Notes: generated by a model from the letters alone, not told the origin. A stretch of 32,454 nt of DNA from Herpetosiphonaceae bacterium (GCA_013538855.1 JABXJS010000120.1:1-32454), one strand, 5' to 3'. Shown: positions 16,368 through 25,624, counted from the first letter of the stretch. Made by a program: numbers and translations.

Positions 16368-16679
16368 CTACTCCGATCGCCAAAAGCGCCGCAGGCGCTG
16401 CTTAAAAGCCCGTCCTGAGCGCTGCAAGGCCAGTGCCAAGCCCAGCACCGCCGCGCCGAAGCCCAGCAATCCTAGCCAGCGCGCATCGGTGATCACGGCC
16501 CCAACGATTGAGACGACCGTGACCACCACACATCCATCGATCAGCCATGTTGAGCCGGAGGCGGCGTTAGGCTGCTGGCTCGGCAGATGACGCGCCCGCT
16601 GCCAGAGCAGCCAGAGGCCGCCGAGCAGCGCCATCCACTCCAGCGCCGACAGACGCAGCAGCCAACGCACGATTGTCAT
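16368..16679 (-). CDS. Small membrane protein of unknown function
   Basis: A 103-residue protein with two or three membrane helices (about 10-26, 45-64, 68-86) and a basic C-terminus (RAFKQRLRRFWRSE region). No family is recognised. The ATG at 16679 has AAGGAG 8 nt upstream, and that site lies right after the stop of the ALDH gene. The short spacing on both sides (15 nt to the dehydrogenase stop, 6 nt to the methyltransferase start) ties it to this operon. The positively charged tail suggests an in-facing C-terminus by the positive-inside rule. Confidence 0.75.
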   Translation of the reverse strand: MTIVRWLLRLSALEWMALLGGLWLLWQRARHLPSQQPNAASGSTWLIDGCVVVTVVSIVGAVITDARWLGLLGFGAAVLGLALALQRSGRAFKQRLRRFWRSE

Positions 16680-16694
16680 CCTGCTCGCTCCTTG

Positions 16695-19094
16695 CTAGGC
16701 CCCATAGGGCACCCAGATATTCTTGATCTGCGTGGCGTGGCGCAGGAACTCCTGCCCGTCGCCAACGTCGGCGGCCAGCCAGTCGCGGTCAGCATCGTTA
16801 TGTGTCCACATCTGCTTGAGGTTGCCCACCGAGGCGCGCTCGACCTGGGCGACGCCGTCGGCGCTGCCCCAGTACCACAGCGCATCGACGTTGTTGTGGT
16901 CGGCCAGCACCTGCGCCAGCGCGTCGCGCTCGCCAGTGACAATGTTGACCACGCCAGCGGGCACATCGCTGGTCTCCAGCACCTGGTACAGGTCAATCGC
17001 CGAGAGCGGGTGCGCGGTCGAGGGAACCAGCACCACGGTGTTGCCCAGCGCAATCGTCGGCGCGATCAACGAGATTGGCCCCAGCAGAGGATAGGCCGTG
17101 GGGCAGATCAGGCCAAACACGCCGACTGGCTCGACCATGGCCAGCGTGACGTTGCGCAGCGGCGTTGAGTGCACCGCGCCGTCGTACTTGTCGGCCCACG
17201 CCGCATAGGTGAACAGCCGCTCGATCGCCACCGCCACCTCGCGCTCGCCGTCGCGGCCGGTCTGGGCCTGAATGCGGGCGGCCAGCTCCTCGGCGCGCAC
17301 GTGCAGGTTCTCGGCGATGTAGTAGAGGATCTGCGCGCGCAGGTGGGCGGTCTGCTTGGCCCAGCCGCCAGCCTTGCGGGCGGCCTCCACCGCGTTGCGA
17401 ATATCTTTGCGGTTGCCGTCGGCGACCTCGCCGAGCAGCTCGCCCTGCGGCCCGTAGACCAGGCGGCTGATGCCGCCGTCGGGGCGCGACTGCTTGCCGC
17501 CGATGAAGTGCTTGGGCGTGCGGTCGATGCCGGGCCACTCGTCGCCATCGCCGTTGTGGCCGTTGGCGCTGGCGGGCGCAGGCTTGCGGCGGCTGCGGCT
17601 AGGGCTGGCGGGCGCAGCCACCGGTGGCAGCACGCGGCGCACATACTCGTACAGGCCCTCCTTGCCACCCTCGCGGCCGAAGCCGCTCTCGCGGTAGCCG
17701 CCAAAGCCAGCCGCCGCATCGAAGAGGTTGGTGCTGTTGACCCAGACCACACCGGCCTTGACTTGGCTGGCGGCATCGAGGGCCGTGTTGATATCCTCGC
17801 TCCAGATGCTGGCCGCCAGCCCATAGCGCGTGTTGTTGGCCAGCGCCAGCGCCTCGGCGGGCGTGCGGAAGGTCAGCACCACCAGCACCGGCCCAAAGAT
17901 TTCGACCTGGGCGATGGTCGAGGCCGGGGCCACGTCGGTAAACAGCGTCGGTGGGAAGAAGTAGCCCTCGGTGGGGCAGGCCCACGACGGCTGCCACTTG
18001 GTCGCGCCCTCGCTGACGCCCTGATCAACCAGGTTGGTGATTTTCTCGAGCTGGGCCGGGGCGACAATCGCGCCAATGTCGATGGCCTTGTCCAGCGGAT
18101 CGCCAACGCGCAGCCGCTCCATGCGCTGGCGCAGCTTGTCGATCAGCGCTGGCGCGACATCCTCCTGCACCAGCAGCCGCGAGCCAGCACAGCAGACCTG
18201 GCCCTGGTTGAACCAGATCGCATCGACCACGCCCTCGACCACGCTGTCCAGATCGGCGTTGTCGAACACGATAAACGGCGATTTACCGCCGAGCTCCAGC
18301 GACAGCTTCTTGCCCGAGCCAGCGGTGGCGCTGCGGATGATCTTGCCCACCTCGGTGGAGCCGGTGAAGGCGATCTTGGCGATGTCAGGGTGGTTAACGA
18401 TCTGCGCGCCAACCTGGCCATCGCCGGTGACGATGTTAACAACGCCAGCGGGCAGGCCCACGCTCTGGCATAGCTCGGCAAAGGCCAGCGCCGTGAGCGA
18501 GGTCCACTCGGCAGGCTTGAGCACCACGGTGTTGCCCATCGCCAGGGCGGGCGCGATCTTCCATGCCAGCATCAGCAGCGGAAAGTTCCAGGGGATGATC
18601 TGGCCGACCACGCCAAGCGGCGCGTAGCCCGGCAGCTCGCGCTCCATGAGCTGCGCCCAGCCGGCGTGGTGGTAGAAGTGGCGGGCGACCAGCGGGATGT
18701 CGATGTCGCGCGTCTCGCGAATAGGCTTGCCATTGTCCAGCGTCTCCAGCACCGCCAGGCGGCGCGAGTGCTTCTGGATCTGGCGCGCCAGGGCGTAGAG
18801 GTAGCGTGCGCGCACGTGGCCCGGCGTCTGCGACCACTGCGGGAAGGCGCGCTTGGCAGCGGCCACGGCGGCGTTGACCTCAGCGCTGCTGGCCTGCGTG
18901 ATCTGGGCCAGCTCGGCGCGGTTGGCGGGATTGATCGTGGCAAACAGCCGCTCTTCCGTCGGCTCCGTCCACGCGCCGTCGATAAACATGCCAAAGCGGC
19001 GCTGGTGGGCATCCAGCCAGCTCACAGCTGGCGCGGCGCTCTCTGGCGCAGGTCCATAGCTCATTGTGGTATAAATCTCAGCAACACTGCTCAT
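16695..19094 (-). CDS. Double-domain aldehyde dehydrogenase (ALDH16 type)
   Basis: From the ATG at 19094 (GGGAG 7 nt upstream; a TTG immediately before it is the alternative) the protein has 799 residues. Residues about 25-500 are a full ALDH domain: the PWNFPLLM oxyanion Asn region at 168-175, FTGSTEVG near 243, general base Glu267 in LELGGKSP and catalytic Cys301 in GQVCCAGSR. A Pro/Ala/Ser/Arg-rich linker (about 500-535) leads to a second, shorter ALDH-like domain (about 535-799) that keeps the coenzyme-binding core but lacks any matching Cys/Glu pair. Length and architecture are those of ALDH16 proteins, in which the second domain is a catalytically inactive partner. It oxidises an aldehyde to an acid with NAD(P)+; the substrate is not predictable. 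It is the first gene of a four-gene minus-strand unit. Confidence 0.92.
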   Translation of the reverse strand: MSSVAEIYTTMSYGPAPESAAPAVSWLDAHQRRFGMFIDGAWTEPTEERLFATINPANRAELAQITQASSAEVNAAVAAAKRAFPQWSQTPGHVRARYLYALARQIQKHSRRLAVLETLDNGKPIRETRDIDIPLVARHFYHHAGWAQLMERELPGYAPLGVVGQIIPWNFPLLMLAWKIAPALAMGNTVVLKPAEWTSLTALAFAELCQSVGLPAGVVNIVTGDGQVGAQIVNHPDIAKIAFTGSTEVGKIIRSATAGSGKKLSLELGGKSPFIVFDNADLDSVVEGVVDAIWFNQGQVCCAGSRLLVQEDVAPALIDKLRQRMERLRVGDPLDKAIDIGAIVAPAQLEKITNLVDQGVSEGATKWQPSWACPTEGYFFPPTLFTDVAPASTIAQVEIFGPVLVVLTFRTPAEALALANNTRYGLAASIWSEDINTALDAASQVKAGVVWVNSTNLFDAAAGFGGYRESGFGREGGKEGLYEYVRRVLPPVAAPASPSRSRRKPAPASANGHNGDGDEWPGIDRTPKHFIGGKQSRPDGGISRLVYGPQGELLGEVADGNRKDIRNAVEAARKAGGWAKQTAHLRAQILYYIAENLHVRAEELAARIQAQTGRDGEREVAVAIERLFTYAAWADKYDGAVHSTPLRNVTLAMVEPVGVFGLICPTAYPLLGPISLIAPTIALGNTVVLVPSTAHPLSAIDLYQVLETSDVPAGVVNIVTGERDALAQVLADHNNVDALWYWGSADGVAQVERASVGNLKQMWTHNDADRDWLAADVGDGQEFLRHATQIKNIWVPYGA

Positions 19095-19130
19095 CAAGAT
19101 ACTCCCAAAGGTTTCATCAGGACTATGTCC

Positions 19131-19159
19131 ATGCTACCAGGGGCACGAAATAACAGCAA
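19131..19159 (-). promoter_or_regulatory. Promoter for the ALDH operon
   Basis: On the minus strand TTGCTG (19159-19154) and TAGCAT (19136-19131) are spaced by 17 nt, giving fair matches to both hexamers. The predicted start point is about 30 nt before the ATG at 19094. It is back to back with the plus-strand promoter at 19217-19245. Confidence 0.5.
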
Positions 19160-19216
19160 GCGACCAGTCAGCGCGTACTCACTACGCTGGTAGGCCAAAA
19201 ATCACCGCTGGGGCTA

Positions 19217-19245
19217 TTCGCAAGCGGCGCTATTCACGGTATAAT
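19217..19245 (+). promoter_or_regulatory. Promoter for the dCache-HAMP-STAS gene
   Basis: A perfect TATAAT (19240-19245) lies 17 nt after TTCGCA (19217-19222), a weak -35. The leader to the GTG start at 19354 would be about 100 nt, and I see no recognisable RNA element in it. Confidence 0.6.
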
Positions 19246-19353
19246 AGCGGCTACCACCGGAGCGTTAGGAGTAGCCGCGCAACACAAGGCAGCTGTTGCC
19301 GGTTGAGATCACATCCCGTCATGCCTACCGCCGTAGCTTAGGAGCAGCCGATT

Positions 19354-21015
19354 GTGTTTGCGCTACGCTTCAAACTGCGCACCCGCCTTATAACAGCGTT
19401 TCTGCTTGTTGCGCTGATTCCGATTTTTTTGCTTGAAATTATCAATATCCAGCAAACGCGCCGAGCGCTCACCCATTCCGCCGAAACAACGCTGCGCTCC
19501 GACGCGGCCCAGAGCGCCGCTGGCCTGGAGGCCTTCCTGCAGAACAATCTGGACTCGCTGCGCTCCGAGGCCCAAATCCCCGATCTCCAGCGCATGATGC
19601 TGCGGCGCGCTGCCGGTGCCGATGTCGATATTAATCTGGTGCGTGATGCGCAGGTGGTGCTGCGCGGCCTGGCCAACAAAGACGCGCTCAACATCATCTC
19701 GTATGCCATGCTCGATCAGAACGGCATCAACGTGGCCGACACCTACCCGCTCTACCTGGGGCAGGACGAGTCCACCACCAGCGCCTTCAAGCTGGCCCGC
19801 GACGGCAACCGCGCCAGCATGACGCCGGTTGAGTTCCAAGACGCCTCCGACGAGCCGATGATCACCTTCAGCAGCCCGATCCGCACCGACAACGGCCGCT
19901 TTCTCGGCGTGCTGCGCGTGCGCTACAAGGCGGCGGTGCTGCAGCAGCAGATAGTGCGCTCGACGCAGCAGGTTGGCGGCCAAGCCTTCGGCATGCTGTT
20001 CGACGAGTACGGGCTGCGCCTGGCCGACGGAGCCAACCCAGAGCTGCGCTTCACGCTCGTCGATCAACTCAACCAGATCGAGCAGTCCACGCTAACCGCC
20101 CAGGATCGCCTGCCGGTGATGCAGCCGCGCGTGCTCAATCTGCCACAGCTCGCCGCTGGCCTCAGCAGTGCCGTGCAGGACGACGCCTTTGTCGCCGTGA
20201 CCCGCGCCGATAGCCAGCGCCAGGATCAGGTGGCCGCGATCAAGCTGGAGACACAGCCGTGGACGCTGGCCTTCGCGATGCCGCGTTCGGCCTTCCTCGG
20301 GCCAATTCGCACCCAGACGCTGACCACGATCTTGTTTGCGCTCGTGATTGCAGCGCTCGTGCTCATCGCCGCCTGGTTCTTTGCGCGCCGCCTGCTGCGC
20401 CCGCTCGGTCAGCTCAACAGCGCGGCGACCCAGCTAGAGCAGGGCGACCTCAGCGCCCGCGCCAGCGTGATCAACAGCGACGAGATCGGCCAGCTGGCCC
20501 ACACCTTCAACACCATGGCCGAGCAGCTCCAGCAGACGGTCAGCTCGCTTGAGGAGCGCGTCGCCGAGCGCACCAGCGCGCTGCAGACGGCGCTCGATCA
20601 GCAGGCTCAGCAGGCCCAGCAGCTCCAGCAGGCGCTCGCCACCCAGCAGCAGCTCAACGAGCAGATCGCCAGCCTGGCCATGCCCGCCATCCCCGTGCGC
20701 CACGACACGGTGGTGGTGCCGCTCGTCGGCGTGATCGACCTCGACCAGCTGCACGCCGGGGCCACGCGGGTGCTGCAGATGATCAGCCAGCAGCGTATTC
20801 GCCACGTCGTGCTCGATGTCACCGGCGTCGCGGTCATCGACCCTGCTACCGCGCAGGCTGTCGTCACCATCGGCCGCACCCTGCGCCTGCTTGGCGCGGA
20901 TATGACCCTGGTGGGCGTGCGCCCAGAGATGGCCCAGACCCTCGTGACCATGCTCGACGACCTGAGCGACCTGCCGACCTACGCCACCCTCCAGCAGGCC
21001 CTGCGCCGCACCTAG
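19354..21015 (+). CDS. Membrane sensor with dCache, HAMP and STAS domains
   Basis: A 553-residue protein starting at GTG with AGGAG 9 nt upstream. A helix at 12-31, an extracellular sensor region of Cache/PAS type (about 40-310), a second helix at 323-344, a HAMP domain (345-398), a Gln-rich coiled coil (about 395-440, many QQ pairs) and a C-terminal STAS domain (about 448-550) follow in order. The STAS part resembles RsbR-type stressosome proteins (DVTGVAVIDPATAQAV, then GADMTLVGVRPEMAQTLV). RsbR-like proteins bind and release anti-sigma-factor kinases or RsbT. The residue after the conserved Asp496 is Pro497, where RsbR/SpoIIAA relatives usually carry the Thr/Ser that is phosphorylated. The protein is plausibly a transmembrane input unit for a partner-switching cascade, but no kinase or phosphatase gene is adjacent. 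Confidence 0.87.
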   Translation: MFALRFKLRTRLITAFLLVALIPIFLLEIINIQQTRRALTHSAETTLRSDAAQSAAGLEAFLQNNLDSLRSEAQIPDLQRMMLRRAAGADVDINLVRDAQVVLRGLANKDALNIISYAMLDQNGINVADTYPLYLGQDESTTSAFKLARDGNRASMTPVEFQDASDEPMITFSSPIRTDNGRFLGVLRVRYKAAVLQQQIVRSTQQVGGQAFGMLFDEYGLRLADGANPELRFTLVDQLNQIEQSTLTAQDRLPVMQPRVLNLPQLAAGLSSAVQDDAFVAVTRADSQRQDQVAAIKLETQPWTLAFAMPRSAFLGPIRTQTLTTILFALVIAALVLIAAWFFARRLLRPLGQLNSAATQLEQGDLSARASVINSDEIGQLAHTFNTMAEQLQQTVSSLEERVAERTSALQTALDQQAQQAQQLQQALATQQQLNEQIASLAMPAIPVRHDTVVVPLVGVIDLDQLHAGATRVLQMISQQRIRHVVLDVTGVAVIDPATAQAVVTIGRTLRLLGADMTLVGVRPEMAQTLVTMLDDLSDLPTYATLQQALRRT

Positions 21016-21872
21016 CCCCAGGCGTCGGCTGCGGCCCGCGCCAGCAGATCGGCCACACCTAGCTCCACAGCCCAGTCGCGTAGGTAGTCCAGATCAAGCC
21101 GCTCGCCCTGCACCTTCAGCAGCGCTAGCACATCGCGCCACTGCTGCGCGCCAACCGTACCAGCTTCAAGCTTGGCGAGCACGGTATCCTCAGGCGAGGC
21201 CACAAACGCCGCCTGCTCCGGCTCCAAAACAAGCGTCTCATATACACGTCGCTGAAACTGCGCCACAATAAACGGGCGTGGTGTGGGCACAAAAATATCG
21301 ACTTTAAACCCAGTGCCAAGGTGAATTAAATTAAATGCGGCGCGAAACGCTGGATCATGCGCGTAGGTTGCAGCATCAGCAATCGCGCTAAGAATATCCG
21401 TGAGTTGAACATAGAACTCTGCTTCTAAAGCCGCTACAAAGGGCTGCGCATGCGCAGCCGTGATCGTTGCCACAATATCTGTATCCCGTGTTGTGCGATA
21501 CTCACCATACACAATGCTTGCCAGCGATCCACCAATAAAGTACGGAATACTTAACGCATCAAGTACCTGAGTTACAGCGAGCGTCACACTGAGCGAATCA
21601 TCCACTATAGAACTCCTCTGACTATAGTTGCAGACTGCATGGAGCACCTGCTCAGACAGGTGTGCACCGAGCTTGATCGCGATCAAACGCTGTTGAACTT
21701 CTTGCAGTGTTGCCTCTGGATGGCGACGGCGAATGCCAACGCAGGCAAGCTGATCAGCAGAATGGTTGAGCCTTGTCGCCAACTCAACCTTGCGCCACAC
21801 TGGCATACGCGCAAGTATGGCCATCTCTACGGCCTCAGCCGCCGGTTTCGTATCACGCGCAAGCGTTACCAT
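21012..21872 (-). CDS. Nucleotidyltransferase fused to an upstream helical domain
   Basis: The ATG at 21872 is preceded by AAGGAG with 7 nt spacing and lies about 38 nt after an extended -10 element; the open frame up to 21950 begins upstream of that promoter and is not used. The 286-residue product has a helical N-terminal part (1-85, with WRKVELATRLN and GIRRRHPEATLQEVQQRL) and a nucleotidyltransferase-fold part (about 90-286). The latter shows Gly-Gly-Ser at 114-116 followed by RTTRDTDI with Asp130 and Asp132, the metal-binding pair of the Pol-beta superfamily (AbiEii/MNT-like group). Later segments NLIHLGTGFKVDIFVP and SPEDTVLAKLE are typical of a widespread family often encoded behind a separate small ORF resembling the N-terminal part here. 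GC content is visibly below the neighbours. The biological role is unknown; a toxin-antitoxin link is only a possibility. Confidence 0.72.
   Translation of the reverse strand: MVTLARDTKPAAEAVEMAILARMPVWRKVELATRLNHSADQLACVGIRRRHPEATLQEVQQRLIAIKLGAHLSEQVLHAVCNYSQRSSIVDDSLSVTLAVTQVLDALSIPYFIGGSLASIVYGEYRTTRDTDIVATITAAHAQPFVAALEAEFYVQLTDILSAIADAATYAHDPAFRAAFNLIHLGTGFKVDIFVPTPRPFIVAQFQRRVYETLVLEPEQAAFVASPEDTVLAKLEAGTVGAQQWRDVLALLKVQGERLDLDYLRDWAVELGVADLLARAAADAWG
21603..21619 (-). promoter_or_regulatory. Internal ribosome binding site and GTG start in the nucleotidyltransferase gene
   Basis: AGAGGAG (21619-21613) lies 7 nt before an in-frame GTG (21605-21603, Val90 of the long form), exactly where the nucleotidyltransferase domain begins. 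Initiation there would give a 197-residue stand-alone enzyme ending at 21012. No stop codon separates it from the upstream part. Confidence 0.6.
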
Positions 21873-21916
21873 AGACAGCTCCTTTAGCGCAGCTTCTGGT
21901 GTCAATAATGGGTAGC

Positions 21917-21925
21917 AGTATAGCA
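21917..21925 (-). promoter_or_regulatory. Extended -10 for the nucleotidyltransferase gene
   Basis: On the minus strand the bases read TGC-TATACT (TGC 21925-21923, hexamer 21922-21917), a five-of-six match to TATAAT. No clear -35 is seen. The implied start point lies upstream of the ATG at 21872. Confidence 0.5.
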
Positions 21926-21991
21926 GGCTTTCTTTCCAAACACGGTTCATGGCGCTAGCCGCATGACTTTGCTTTGTGGATGGACAAATTG

Positions 21992-22000
21992 TGCTATGAT
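21992..22000 (+). promoter_or_regulatory. Extended -10 for the pullulanase gene
   Basis: TGC-TATGAT (21992-22000) lies about 38 nt before the pullulanase ATG. TTTGTG (21973-21978) is a possible weak -35 at 16 nt. It argues for the start at 22038, since the frame is open back to 21963 but that ATG would precede the promoter. Confidence 0.5.
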
Positions 22001-22037
22001 GCGCAGCAGCCGTGAGTTTTTAGCTGTGGAGGTTGCG

Positions 22038-25000
22038 ATGCGCCGAGCGCTGTCTGTTTTACTGCTGGCCCTGGTGGTGCTGGGGGCTGTGCCTCCGGCG
22101 GCGCTGTGGGCGTCCGACACGCCCGATCCGGAGACGGTCACGATTCCTGGCACCATCCAGAGCGCGCTGGGCTGTCCCGCCGACTGGCAGCCAGCGTGCG
22201 ACAAGACGTTCTTGACGCTTAAGCAGGGCATCTGGCAGGGCGAGTTTGCGCTGCCCGCCGGCGACTATGAGTACAAGGTCGCCCTTAACCAAAGCTGGGA
22301 CGAGAACTATGGGGCCAACGCCCAGCGCGGCGGGGCCAACATCAAGCTCAGCCTAACCGCGCCGCAGACCGTGACCTTCCTGTATGACCACGCGACGCAC
22401 CTGGTCATCGACAGCGTCAACTCGCCCATCCCGGCCGTCATCGGCACCTTTCAGGATGAGCTGGGCTGCGCCAGCGACAACGAGCCAACCTGCTTGGCTG
22501 GCTGGCTCGGCGACGCCAACGGCGATGGCCTGTACACCTTTGTGACGACAAACATTCCCGCTGGAACCTACGAGGTACGTGTGGCACTTAATCAATCTGC
22601 CGATCAGGTGCTTGGCGCAGATGGCACACCTGACGGCGAACCAGCAACGTTCACCGTCCAGAACGACGGCGATGAGATCTACTTCGCCTTCAATCCGGAC
22701 GCGCCCGCGCTGACCATCAACACCGAGGGCGCGCCCAAGGGCAATATTCGCGCCCAGCAGGCCCACTGGGTCACCACCGACGCGCTGATCTGGAATGTGA
22801 TCGGCTCGCCCAAGTATAGCTATGAGCTGCACTTCAGCCCCGAGGGGACGCTGGAGCTTGGCCCGCGCGGCATCAGCGGCGGCCAGATGCTGCCGCTCAC
22901 CTTTGATCGCGGCGGCGCTGGCGATGCCGTCTTCGACGCCTTCCCGCACTTGATCGGCTCCTCCACGCTGCGCCTCGACCCGGCCGATGTCAGCAAGGTG
23001 CCGGATATTCTGCGCGGCCAGGTGGCCGTGCTGGCCCGCGACGCCGACGGCAATGTCGTGGACGCCAGCGGCGTGCAGATTCCCGGCGTGCTCGATGCGG
23101 TCTATCAGTACGACGGCCCGCTCGGCGTCACCTTCGACGGCGCAGTGCCGACCCTGCGCGTGTGGGCACCGACGGCCCAGCAGGTCGATCTGCTGCGCTA
23201 CAGCGATGCGCTCAGCACAACTGACCCCATCAGCAGCGCCATGAGCTTCGACCCCGCAACCGGCGTGTGGAGCAGCAGCGGCGACGCCGACTGGCGCGGC
23301 CAGTACTATCTCTACGACGTGACCGTGTACGTGCCGAGCACCGGCAAGATCGAGCACAATCTGGTGACCGACCCGTACTCGTTCAGCCTGAGCCAGAACA
23401 GCACACGCTCGCAGATCGTCGATCTCAATGATCCGGCGCTGAAGCCAGCAGGCTGGGACGCTGTACAAAAGCCCGCGCTGGAGTCCTTCAGCGACATCGT
23501 GCTCTACGAGCTGCACATCCGCGACTTCAGCATCGCCGACGCGAGCGTGCCCGAGGAGCTGCGCGGCACCTACAAAGCCTTTACCGTGGCGGACTCAAGC
23601 GGCATGCAGCATCTACGTGGGCTGGCGGCGGCTGGGCTGACGCACATCCACCTGCTGCCGACCTTCGACATCGCCACCATCGAGGAGGATCGTGCCGCGC
23701 AAGAGCGCGTACCCACCGACGTGCTGCGCGCCCTGCCCGCCGACGCCGACCAGCAGCAGGGCCTGCTCGCGCCGCTCCGCGACAAGGACGGCTTCAACTG
23801 GGGCTACGATCCCTACCATTACACCGTGCCGGAAGGCTCCTACAGCACCAACCCCAGCGACACAACCCGCATCGTCGAGTTCCGCGAGATGGTGCAGGCG
23901 CTCAATCAGGCCGACCTGCGCGTGGTGATGGATGTGGTCTACAACCACACCAACTCATCGGGACAGAGCGAGCGCTCGGTGCTGGACAAGATCGTGCCGG
24001 GCTACTACCACCGCCTGAACGGCAAGGGCGAGGTCGAAAACAGCACCTGCTGCTCCAACACGGCCACCGAGCATCGCATGATGGAAAAACTCATGATCGA
24101 CTCGGTGCTGACGTGGGCCAAGCAGTACAAAGTCGATGGCTTCCGCTTCGACCTGATGGGCCACCATATGCGAGCCAACATGGTCGATCTGCGCCAAGCG
24201 CTCGACAGCCTGACACTGGAGCAGGACGGCGTGGACGGCTCGAAGATCTACGTCTACGGCGAGGGCTGGAACTTCGGCGAGGTAGCCGACAACGCGCGCG
24301 GCATCAACGCCACGCAGCTCAACATGGGCGGCACCGGCATCGGCACCTTCAACGACCGCCTGCGTGACGCTGTGCGCGGCGGCGGCCCGTTCAGCGGCTA
24401 CCAGGAGCAAGGCTTCGCCACTGGGCTGCTCGACACGCCCAACGCCAGCGACCAGGGCGCGCCAGAGGATCAGCGCGAGAAGCTGCTGCTCTACAGCGAC
24501 CAGATTCGCGTGGGCCTGGCTGGCAACCTCAAGAGCTACACGCTGACCAACTATCTTGGCGAGCAGGTCAGCGGCGCGCAGGTGCCCTACAACGGCCAGC
24601 CGACCGGCTACACCGAGCAGCCCTACGAGCAAATCGTCTACGTCTCGGCCCACGACAACGAGACGCTGTTCGACGCTGTGCAGGTCAAGGCACCCGACTC
24701 GGCGAGCTTGGCCGACCGCGTGCGCATGCACAACCTGGCCATGAACATCGTGGCCCTGGCGCAGGGCGTGCCCTTCTTCCACGCCGGCGACGACCTGCTG
24801 CGCTCCAAGTCGCTCGACCGCAACAGCTACAACTCCGGCGACTGGTTCAACGCCATCGACTGGACCGGCCAGACCACCAACTGGGGCATCGGGCTGCCGC
24901 CAGCAGGCGACAACCAGGACAAGTGGCCGATCATCCAGCCGCTGCTCGCCAACCCAGCGCTCAAGCCAACGCCCGCCGACACGGCCGCCGCCGCCGCGAA

Positions 25001-25598
25001 CTTCACCGAGATGCTGCGCATCCGCAGAAGCTCGCCGCTGTTCCGCCTGCGCAGCGCCGCCGACATCGAGCAGCGCCTGAGCTTTGCCAACACCGGCCCC
25101 GATCAGCAGCCCGGATTGATCGTGATGCAGCTGACCGACTACGAGCCAGACCTCGACCCGACCTACGATCGCATCGTGGTGCTGTTCAACGCCACCAGCC
25201 AGCAGCTCAGCTACACGCTGCCTGATGCAGGCGACGCCGCATTTGCGCTGCACCCGATCCAGGCCGACTCCGCCGATCCGGTGGTGCGTGAGGCCAGCTA
25301 CAGCGCAGGCACATTCAGCGTGCCCGCCTACACCACGGCGGTGTTTGTGCAGCCCGAGCAGGGCGCGCTCAGCGCAGCGGCAGCCACAGCAGCGCCAGCG
25401 ACCGCTGAACCAGCCACAGCAGCGCCAGCGACCACAGCGCCACAGCCAACCGCCGCGCCGACAGTGGCCGCGCCAACCGCCACAGCGCCTGCCGCCAACG
25501 AGCGCACGGTGAGCACAACCGGCGTCTGGATCGGCCTGGGCATCGTGGCGCTCGCCAGCGTGCTGGCCGCCTTCGTGCTGCGCAAACCACGCCGCTAG
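22038..25598 (+). CDS. pulA: Surface-anchored type I pullulanase (GH13)
   Basis: From the ATG at 22038 (GGAGG 5 nt upstream) the protein has 1186 residues. It hydrolyses alpha-1,6 branches of pullulan and starch outside the cell. A Sec signal peptide covers about 1-29. Two X25-like starch-related repeats follow (about 33-130 and 133-232, each with an IPAGTYE/LPAGDYE turn and a VALNQS strand), then an N-terminal pullulanase domain, a CBM48 (about 355-460) and the GH13 catalytic domain (about 480-1005). FNWGYDP (586-592) is the type I pullulanase signature; DVVYNH is at 632-637, nucleophile Asp705 in [10 protein letters not shown], acid/base Glu742 in GEGWNFG and Asp873 in SAHDNE. All catalytic residues are intact. 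A beta C-domain, an Ala/Pro/Thr linker (about 1112-1155), a membrane helix (about 1158-1180) and a basic tail (RKPRR) suggest anchoring in the membrane with the enzyme facing out. A hairpin terminator follows. Confidence 0.96.
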   Translation: MRRALSVLLLALVVLGAVPPAALWASDTPDPETVTIPGTIQSALGCPADWQPACDKTFLTLKQGIWQGEFALPAGDYEYKVALNQSWDENYGANAQRGGANIKLSLTAPQTVTFLYDHATHLVIDSVNSPIPAVIGTFQDELGCASDNEPTCLAGWLGDANGDGLYTFVTTNIPAGTYEVRVALNQSADQVLGADGTPDGEPATFTVQNDGDEIYFAFNPDAPALTINTEGAPKGNIRAQQAHWVTTDALIWNVIGSPKYSYELHFSPEGTLELGPRGISGGQMLPLTFDRGGAGDAVFDAFPHLIGSSTLRLDPADVSKVPDILRGQVAVLARDADGNVVDASGVQIPGVLDAVYQYDGPLGVTFDGAVPTLRVWAPTAQQVDLLRYSDALSTTDPISSAMSFDPATGVWSSSGDADWRGQYYLYDVTVYVPSTGKIEHNLVTDPYSFSLSQNSTRSQIVDLNDPALKPAGWDAVQKPALESFSDIVLYELHIRDFSIADASVPEELRGTYKAFTVADSSGMQHLRGLAAAGLTHIHLLPTFDIATIEEDRAAQERVPTDVLRALPADADQQQGLLAPLRDKDGFNWGYDPYHYTVPEGSYSTNPSDTTRIVEFREMVQALNQADLRVVMDVVYNHTNSSGQSERSVLDKIVPGYYHRLNGKGEVENSTCCSNTATEHRMMEKLMIDSVLTWAKQYKVDGFRFDLMGHHMRANMVDLRQALDSLTLEQDGVDGSKIYVYGEGWNFGEVADNARGINATQLNMGGTGIGTFNDRLRDAVRGGGPFSGYQEQGFATGLLDTPNASDQGAPEDQREKLLLYSDQIRVGLAGNLKSYTLTNYLGEQVSGAQVPYNGQPTGYTEQPYEQIVYVSAHDNETLFDAVQVKAPDSASLADRVRMHNLAMNIVALAQGVPFFHAGDDLLRSKSLDRNSYNSGDWFNAIDWTGQTTNWGIGLPPAGDNQDKWPIIQPLLANPALKPTPADTAAAAANFTEMLRIRRSSPLFRLRSAADIEQRLSFANTGPDQQPGLIVMQLTDYEPDLDPTYDRIVVLFNATSQQLSYTLPDAGDAAFALHPIQADSADPVVREASYSAGTFSVPAYTTAVFVQPEQGALSAAAATAAPATAEPATAAPATTAPQPTAAPTVAAPTATAPAANERTVSTTGVWIGLGIVALASVLAAFVLRKPRR
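25381..25433 (+). repeat. 30-bp repeat unit in the pullulanase linker
   Basis: Two copies of a 23-base identity (25381-25403 and 25411-25433) are spaced 30 bp apart and encode the Ala/Pro/Thr-rich linker (ATAAPATxxP pattern). The linker appears to have grown by in-frame tandem duplication. Confidence 0.7.
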
Positions 25599-25624
25599 CT
25601 GCATCCACAGCTGGCGGCGCAGCA
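25539..25624 (+). repeat. Copy 1 of an 86-bp duplication (pullulanase 3' end)
   Basis: This copy encodes the membrane anchor and tail of the pullulanase plus the 26 bp after its stop. It matches 25744-25829 without gaps, with only about ten mismatches. The distance between copies is 205 bp. Confidence 0.85.

Noticed and set aside
17169-18473. 434-codon plus-strand frame opposite the ALDH gene
   Set aside because: It is antisense to clear ALDH catalytic motifs, and its Ala/Gly/Asp/Val repeats reflect the complementary codons.
22353-23516. 387-codon minus-strand frame opposite the pullulanase N-terminal half
   Set aside because: It is a shadow frame with no recognised motif or ribosome binding site, while the plus strand encodes a recognisable enzyme.
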